From assembly GCA_045538015.1 (NCBI GenBank), contig JAZSQO010000090.1, positions 1 to 8,276 on the forward strand: 8,276 nucleotides of DNA, in the 5' to 3' direction. Below the pieces are notes generated by a model. The model was not told the DNA's origin and did not search any database. It was given only the letters and a program-made list of their open reading frames with translations. Positions 4,771 to 8,276 of this stretch are shown piece by piece. The DNA is from SIG598 sp045538015. Its GTDB lineage: Bacteria > Bacillota > Clostridia > Oscillospirales > Acutalibacteraceae. Numbering within the stretch: the stretch's first letter is position 1; each line of letters starts with the position of its first letter. A program made the translations under genes and the position numbers.

Positions 4771-5673
4771 TCAGTTTCCATTTGCTATGAGCGCGCGGAC
4801 CTCCTCCAGTGTTGGGGGATTGAGAGGCAGCGGGAAGCGGGAAATGGCAACGCCCGAGCAGGCCGAGGCAAAGCGGACGGTCTCCTCGTCCGACATACCG
4901 TGAAGCAGGGCATAGACGCAGCCCGCCTTGTAGGTATCACCTGCGCCGAGGGTGCTTCTGACCTCTACGGAGAAGGGCTTCATGCGCTTGATTTCTTCTC
5001 CGCTGCGTCCGTAGAGCATCTCTCCGCCACCCGAGGTAATGATAGTCAGGCCGTCGGTGTTCTCCTGCATGAGAGCCATGACCTCCTCGCGGCTCATGCC
5101 CTGATAATGCCAGCTCAGGCATTCGCCGGACACTACGTTGATCGCGGCGTTGCGGTGCAGATAACTGTCGTGCATACTGTCGATGGTCACATAGGGAATG
5201 CCGTGCTCAACGCAGATCTCCGCCACGCGGTCGGATTCCGCGCGGAAAAACGGGTCGATGGACGCGGCACGGCAGCCCACGATATCCTCCTCCCGGGGAA
5301 CGCTCCACCATCTGCGATCCTCGCCGAACAGGGTCTGGAAGCGTCCCATGGGTGAGCGGACAATGCCTGCGATGACCACATAGTCCATCACGCCGGGGTC
5401 ATTGTCAACAAATTGCAGAGGCGACAGATCCACGCTCTTGTCCTTATAAAAATCTCTGAGCATGGGGGCCACCTCGGTGCCGATGTGGGTGCCGTCCATG
5501 CGCACATTCACTCCCAGAGAGCTGAGCACAATACAGGCTGTGCCCGTTTCACCGCCGGGCAGGAAATACTGTGCGTCTATCTCGGAATACTCGTCGGGCT
5601 GCAGAAAGCCGCCCTTGAGAAGAAAGGAATGGGTGCCCAGCACCTGACCGAAAAGATATGCATCTGCTTTCAT
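4771..5673 (-). CDS. PfkB-family carbohydrate/nucleoside kinase
   Basis: A 300-residue ribokinase-like (PfkB) protein of typical length. These cytoplasmic enzymes transfer phosphate from ATP to a hydroxymethyl group of a sugar or nucleoside. Visible signatures: the N-terminal G-G (40-41) with E-T-G-T-A, the first PfkB motif, where N is usual but E is present; T-I-I-T-S-G-G-G-E-M-L-Y (210-221), the strand before the ATP site; and S-T-L-G-A-G-D-T-Y-K-A-G (240-251), the second PfkB motif, with D246 as the catalytic base and G243-A-G forming the anion hole. The substrate cannot be read. The start at 5673 has AGGAGGA 7 bases upstream. It follows the nucleotidyltransferase gene by 38 bases, third in the TetR-controlled operon. 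No defect is seen. Confidence 0.9.
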   Translation of the reverse strand: MKADAYLFGQVLGTHSFLLKGGFLQPDEYSEIDAQYFLPGGETGTACIVLSSLGVNVRMDGTHIGTEVAPMLRDFYKDKSVDLSPLQFVDNDPGVMDYVVIAGIVRSPMGRFQTLFGEDRRWWSVPREEDIVGCRAASIDPFFRAESDRVAEICVEHGIPYVTIDSMHDSYLHRNAAINVVSGECLSWHYQGMSREEVMALMQENTDGLTIITSGGGEMLYGRSGEEIKRMKPFSVEVRSTLGAGDTYKAGCVYALLHGMSDEETVRFASACSGVAISRFPLPLNPPTLEEVRALIANGN

Positions 5674-5711
5674 GTTTAGTTCCTCCTGCTACTTTTCGTT
5701 GATCAAAGTAT

Positions 5712-6377
5712 TCACGCTCTTGCCATGGCCTCACCGCACCATGTGAGCAGCAGGTCAAAGGCTTCGTCAAAATTATACGACTCACCTTTGCTCAGAGTGA
5801 AGGATGTTTCCAGAACCAGCCTGTCCCTGCCGCAAAGAGCTTCCAGCAGCTCTTTTTTCGTTCCGATGAACGATCCGCTTTCGAGATAATGCAGATTCTG
5901 CAGAACAAAGAATACGCCTTTGTATGTATAAGGCAGTGCGGCTTCGTTTTCCTCCGATGACGAGTGAATGAAGCGATGGCACAATTCGTGGTAAATATTG
6001 CCAAGGCTCAGTTTCACAAAGGAACGCACATCATGCTCCGTGTACACCGGGACAATCTCCCGCAGTGAGCCGAAATAATCCTTTGTGGTGTGCAGAAGAT
6101 GGCATATCTCAAGGGGATTCCAGTTCTTCAGCTCCTCCGAGCCGCATATAAATCCGCAGGATTTCTCGCAGTTTTCAAGGGACTCGATCGCATCGCGGTA
6201 GGCTCTGAGATCGGCGGTCGCTATATCCATGATTACGACCATGATGTCAATGTCGCTGTTTTCTGATGCCTCGTCTCTGAGATAGCTTCCCTGTAGTCCG
6301 ACATAGACAAGACGGCTGCCGAAGCGCTCTTTGAGCAGTGCTGTAAGTGAAGAAATGTATTGATTTGGGTTAAGCAT
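5712..6377 (-). CDS. Nucleotidyltransferase-domain protein
   Basis: A 221-residue protein with a DNA polymerase-beta-like nucleotidyltransferase domain at the N-terminus. The signature G-L-Q-G-S-Y-L-R-D-E-A-S-E-N-S-D-I-D-I-M-V (28-47ish) contains the G-S motif (30-31) and the D-x-D metal pair (D42, D44). The remainder is mostly helical, with Y-H-E-L-C-H-R-F-I-H and Y-T-Y-K-G-V-F-F-V-L-Q-N-L-H-Y, and resembles the substrate-binding helical part of aminoglycoside-type or MNT/HEPN-like nucleotidyltransferases. It would transfer a nucleotide from NTP to a hydroxyl group of a small molecule or a macromolecule; the acceptor is unknown. The start at 6377 has a GAAAGGA site upstream. It sits 23 bases after the TetR gene, so it is almost certainly co-transcribed. 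Confidence 0.85.
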   Translation of the reverse strand: MLNPNQYISSLTALLKERFGSRLVYVGLQGSYLRDEASENSDIDIMVVIMDIATADLRAYRDAIESLENCEKSCGFICGSEELKNWNPLEICHLLHTTKDYFGSLREIVPVYTEHDVRSFVKLSLGNIYHELCHRFIHSSSEENEAALPYTYKGVFFVLQNLHYLESGSFIGTKKELLEALCGRDRLVLETSFTLSKGESYNFDEAFDLLLTWCGEAMARA

Positions 6378-6400
6378 ATTGATCCTTTCTGCTCAATGGC

Positions 6401-6994
6401 TCATGCCGTCATGTGGACGGAGATGAAGTATCGTACAAATGCTTCTATTCTCTGCAAAGCTTCAGACTGTCTTTCCGGTTCGCGGTCGCACAGGTGCACC
6501 AGAGATGAAATGGGGGCTGTATAGCTGAACGCAAGCATTGCCGGTTCGCTTTTCTTAAGCACGCCATTCTCCATCATCCGCTCGAATACCTTTGTAAAGA
6601 TGCCTGCCGTTCCTTCCAGAAAGTGCTTTGTGGCAAGCTTGCATACGCGCTCGTCGTGGAACTGCTCGGTAAGCAGCAGTTTTCTGGTCAGAACAATCTG
6701 AGTGTCATGGACAGTGAAATCAATCATACCCATGGTCAGCCGCAGCAGCTGCTCTCCGGAGGCAGGTGTTGCGGGCAGGTTGTCTGCAGAACCGAACCTC
6801 ATGGCATAATATGCCTCCATTCGGTCGAGCAGGGCGTTCCATATCGCCTCTTTGCTTTCGTAATGTTTGTACAATGCCGATTTGCTTAGTCCCAGCCGAG
6901 CGGCAAGATCGCGCAGATTTGTGCCCTTATAGCCGTTTTCAGCAAACATGATCAGCGCTTCATTAAGAATTCTGTTCTTTGTTGAATTTTCCAT
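6401..6994 (-). CDS. TetR/AcrR-family transcriptional regulator
   Basis: A 197-residue one-component repressor. The N-terminal DNA-binding domain is clear: I-L-N-E-A-L-I-M-F-A-E-N-G-Y-K-G-T-N-L-R-D-L as helices 1-2, then A-A-R-L-G-L-S-K-S-A-L-Y-K-H-Y-E-S-K-E as the helix-turn-helix and helix 4 (about residues 8-52). The divergent all-helical C-terminal domain should bind a ligand and form the dimer. ATG at 6994 is preceded by GGAGGGA. The gene's own promoter holds two palindromic sites of the kind TetR dimers bind, so autorepression is likely. Its operon contains the nucleotidyltransferase and PfkB kinase and then the MATE remnant; drug-efflux pumps are classic TetR-family targets, so the pump may once have been the main regulated gene. 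Confidence 0.93.
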   Translation of the reverse strand: MENSTKNRILNEALIMFAENGYKGTNLRDLAARLGLSKSALYKHYESKEAIWNALLDRMEAYYAMRFGSADNLPATPASGEQLLRLTMGMIDFTVHDTQIVLTRKLLLTEQFHDERVCKLATKHFLEGTAGIFTKVFERMMENGVLKKSEPAMLAFSYTAPISSLVHLCDREPERQSEALQRIEAFVRYFISVHMTA

Positions 6995-7010
6995 ATTCCC
7001 TCCGCAAATA

Positions 7011-7056
7011 AGGTGACCAGTTGGACACTTAAATTATAGTGTCCAACCGGTCACCT
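7011..7056. promoter_or_regulatory. Nested inverted repeat: twin operators over the tetR promoter
   Basis: Two 19-base arms, 7011-7029 and 7038-7056, are inverted copies with 18 of 19 matches around an 8-base centre. Each arm is itself a near-palindrome: GTGACCAGTTGGACAC (7013-7028) and GTGTCCAACCGGTCAC (7039-7054), each with 5 of 6 symmetric outer bases, the size and form expected for a TetR-dimer site. One site fills the 17-base spacer of the promoter, the other covers the predicted start of transcription. Two dimers bound here would exclude RNA polymerase. The alternative, a terminator or hairpin role, is unlikely because the -35 lies outside it and no T-run follows. Confidence 0.85.
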
Positions 7057-7061
7057 GTCAA
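7033..7061 (-). promoter_or_regulatory. Consensus sigma-A promoter of the tetR operon
   Basis: On the minus strand, TTGACA (7061-7056) and TATAAT (7038-7033) are separated by exactly 17 bases, a perfect consensus vegetative promoter. Transcription should start near 7026, giving a leader of about 30 bases to the TetR start codon. Such a strong promoter makes sense if it is normally held down by the operators that overlap it. Confidence 0.92.
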
Positions 7062-7345
7062 TAAGCACTTTTGCTCAGCAAGCAACTATTTTCGGGTTAT
7101 TAAGATATCTGCGTGGCCGGACATAAACTGACCGCGTTGTCGTCTATCCTCCGCACAACGCTATCGATTTCTATTTACTCACTTATCCTCTTAATGAATA
7201 TAAATTCCTCCTGCGGCAGATTAACCACTCTCTTTGTACATAATTATTAACGCTGCCTTTGTGCTGCTTTCCAATGCATAAATCAATTTTGCTGCTTATC
7301 CCGAATTCAGGATAAATAGTAGAACTGTTCAATAAATCGCGGCAT
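7062..7345. other. Intergenic stretch without a convincing gene
   Basis: About 280 bases between the tetR promoter and the ATPase terminator. Short open frames on both strands lack good starts or family resemblance. A 7-base inverted repeat GCGTTGT/ACAACGC (7134-7140 and 7155-7161) has no T-run. A minus-strand piece (about 7124-7086) reads M-S-G-H-A-D-I-L-I-T-R-K then stops, reminiscent of a tyrosine recombinase C-terminal box, but too short to call. Confidence 0.5.
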
Positions 7346-7397
7346 AAAAATGCACCTGCCTTTCGATTGGATTGTACCAAAAGAAAGGAGCAGGTGC
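7346..7397 (-). terminator. Rho-independent terminator after the ATPase gene
   Basis: On the minus strand, GCACCTGCTCCTTTC (7397-7383) pairs with GAAAGGCAGGTGC (7364-7352), with a two-base bulge and an extra TTGG/CCAA pairing in the loop. A run of five T's (7350-7346) follows immediately. It lies about 50 bases past the ATPase stop codon and insulates the tetR operon from read-through. Confidence 0.8.
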
Positions 7398-7446
7398 GAA
7401 TGTGCGGGTTATTCGGTTGTCAACACGTAAGCATAACGGAGATAAT

Positions 7447-8276
7447 CTATTGCCCCAGCAGGAAATCCAGCGCGCTTACAATCTTTATGCCGTCCTGATC
7501 CTGCGGCAGGTCGCATTCCATCGCAATGACCATCTTCTCGTAGTTGTCGGGAATGCGTCTCAGAGCCGAGAGTTCCCGTTCTCTGGTTTCGGGGGCGTTC
7601 ATCGACTCGGTGACCTGAATGTACTTCTTTTCATCGGTCTTTGAGGCTATGAAATCAACCTCTTTGCTGTCAATCTTGCCAATGGCAACATCATAGCCGC
7701 GGCGGAGCAGCTCGAAATATACGATATTCTCAAGGATATGACCGCTGTCACCCTCGCGGTAGCCGAGCAGATAGTTCCGCAGACCCATATCCACGATGTA
7801 ATATTTCCCAAGGGTCTTGAGATACTCCCTGCCTTTGATGTCAAAACGTTTGATCTCATAGAAGATAAACGATTCTTTCAGTGCTTCGATATATGCCTGA
7901 ATGGTGTGGACAGCCGGTTTTGCCTTGCGCTTGCCCTCGTCCAGAAGTCCCTCGCTGACAAGGGTGTTGCCGATGGATGTAGCAGAGGTGCTGTTGCCGA
8001 TGTTATCTGCCAGAAACATCATCAGCTTACGCAGGAGCAACGGATCGGTGATGGTTCGCTGACCTTTGCGCTTTTCTCTTTCCAGAATGTCACGCACAAC
8101 CACGGCAGAATAAACGCCGTCAAGGGCGGCGGTCACCTTGTCTGTCTCAAGTCCCACATCGGCCAGCATAGGCATTCCGCCGAACTTTGCATAGGCTTCG
8201 TACAGCTCCTTTGCCTCGTACACCTCGCCCTCGGCATCGGTGATGCGCTTGCGAGGCTGTCCCGTGGGGGATTTCC
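7447..8276 (-). CDS. AAA ATPase with C-terminal DUF4143 domain (5' end off the window)
   Basis: The last 275 or so residues of an ATP-binding protein of the AAA_14/DUF4143 group; the frame stays open to the window edge, so the start and the Walker motifs are outside. The visible part begins with a segment containing K-S-P-T-G-Q-P-R-K-R-I-T, then Y-A-K-F-G-G-M-P (the usual 'GG.P' start of DUF4143), A-V-V-V-R-D-I-L-E-R-E, a winged-helix-like region (T-S-A-T-S-I-G-N-T-L), Y-I-V-D-M-G-L-R-N-Y-L-L-G and H-I-L-E-N-I-V-Y-F-E-L-L-R-R-G-Y. After that comes a PD-(D/E)xK-like core, E-V-D-F-I-A then Y-I-Q-V-T. The cellular role of the family is poorly defined; the nuclease-like fold suggests nucleic-acid work. 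Its own terminator follows, so it is separate from the tetR operon. Confidence 0.88.
   Translation of the reverse strand, partial: KSPTGQPRKRITDAEGEVYEAKELYEAYAKFGGMPMLADVGLETDKVTAALDGVYSAVVVRDILEREKRKGQRTITDPLLLRKLMMFLADNIGNSTSATSIGNTLVSEGLLDEGKRKAKPAVHTIQAYIEALKESFIFYEIKRFDIKGREYLKTLGKYYIVDMGLRNYLLGYREGDSGHILENIVYFELLRRGYDVAIGKIDSKEVDFIASKTDEKKYIQVTESMNAPETRERELSALRRIPDNYEKMVIAMECDLPQDQDGIKIVSALDFLLGQ

Noticed and set aside
4560..4781. Minus-strand frame of 73 codons over the gap after the kinase
   Set aside because: It overlaps the MATE remnant start; the neighbouring frame gives the more protein-like fragment.
4900..5355. Plus-strand open frame of 151 codons
   Set aside because: Shadow of the PfkB kinase gene, whose motifs and start are unambiguous.
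7134..7161. Inverted repeat GCGTTGT/ACAACGC as a terminator
   Set aside because: Seven-base stem with a 14-base loop and no T-run; likely chance.
7183..7380. Minus-strand frame of 65 codons starting at a TTG inside the terminator loop
   Set aside because: It starts within the terminator hairpin and has no family resemblance; composition looks non-coding.
1..8276. CRISPR array, tRNA/rRNA genes, integron attC sites
   Set aside because: No regularly spaced repeats, no tRNA- or rRNA-like sequence and no repeated gene junctions were seen on reading.

Overview
The window looks like an accessory region from a Gram-positive anaerobe of the Clostridia (Ruminococcus/Oscillospiraceae type). The reasons are mid-range base composition, strong AGGAGG-type ribosome binding sites, a textbook sigma-A promoter, and a protein repertoire common in that group (DUF3795, GyrI-like, DUF4143 ATPase, several GNAT enzymes). 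This placement is an inference; no rRNA or marker gene is present. Every recognisable gene lies on the minus strand, so reading order runs from high to low coordinates.

Right end (8276 to 7346): the C-terminal part of a DUF4143-type AAA ATPase, followed by a strong hairpin plus U-run terminator. Between 7345 and 7062 there is an intergenic stretch with no convincing gene; a short piece resembles the C-terminal box of a tyrosine recombinase.

Middle (7061 to 4771): a TetR-family regulator, a nucleotidyltransferase and a PfkB-family sugar/nucleoside kinase form a compact operon. Its promoter is a perfect TTGACA/17 bp/TATAAT. The spacer is filled by a palindromic operator, and a second copy lies at the transcription start, so tight autoregulation is predicted. 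Downstream of the kinase (4770 to 4216) is a gene graveyard: an unidentified C-terminal fragment, a MATE transporter reduced to its two ends, and a damaged RibD-type reductase tail.

Left half (4203 to 287): eight tightly packed small genes. They are GNAT (frameshifted at an A7 run that is also an A AAA AAG slippery site), GNAT, pyridoxamine-phosphate-oxidase-like, GyrI-like, DUF3795, GNAT, a Cys-rich flavodoxin-fold reductase, and an NTF2/SnoaL-like protein. Gaps of 10 to 27 bases, or short overlaps, imply co-transcription. The functions suggest detoxification or stress-type small-molecule chemistry, but no single pathway is evident.

Left edge (about 230 to 1): a highly structured RNA ending in the start of a protein that reads VFVSD. 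This is best explained as a HEARO/omega RNA followed by the first codons of an IscB-type RNA-guided HNH nuclease, whose body lies outside the window. It is the most interesting element here. If correct, the sequence next to the NTF2-like gene should supply the guide.
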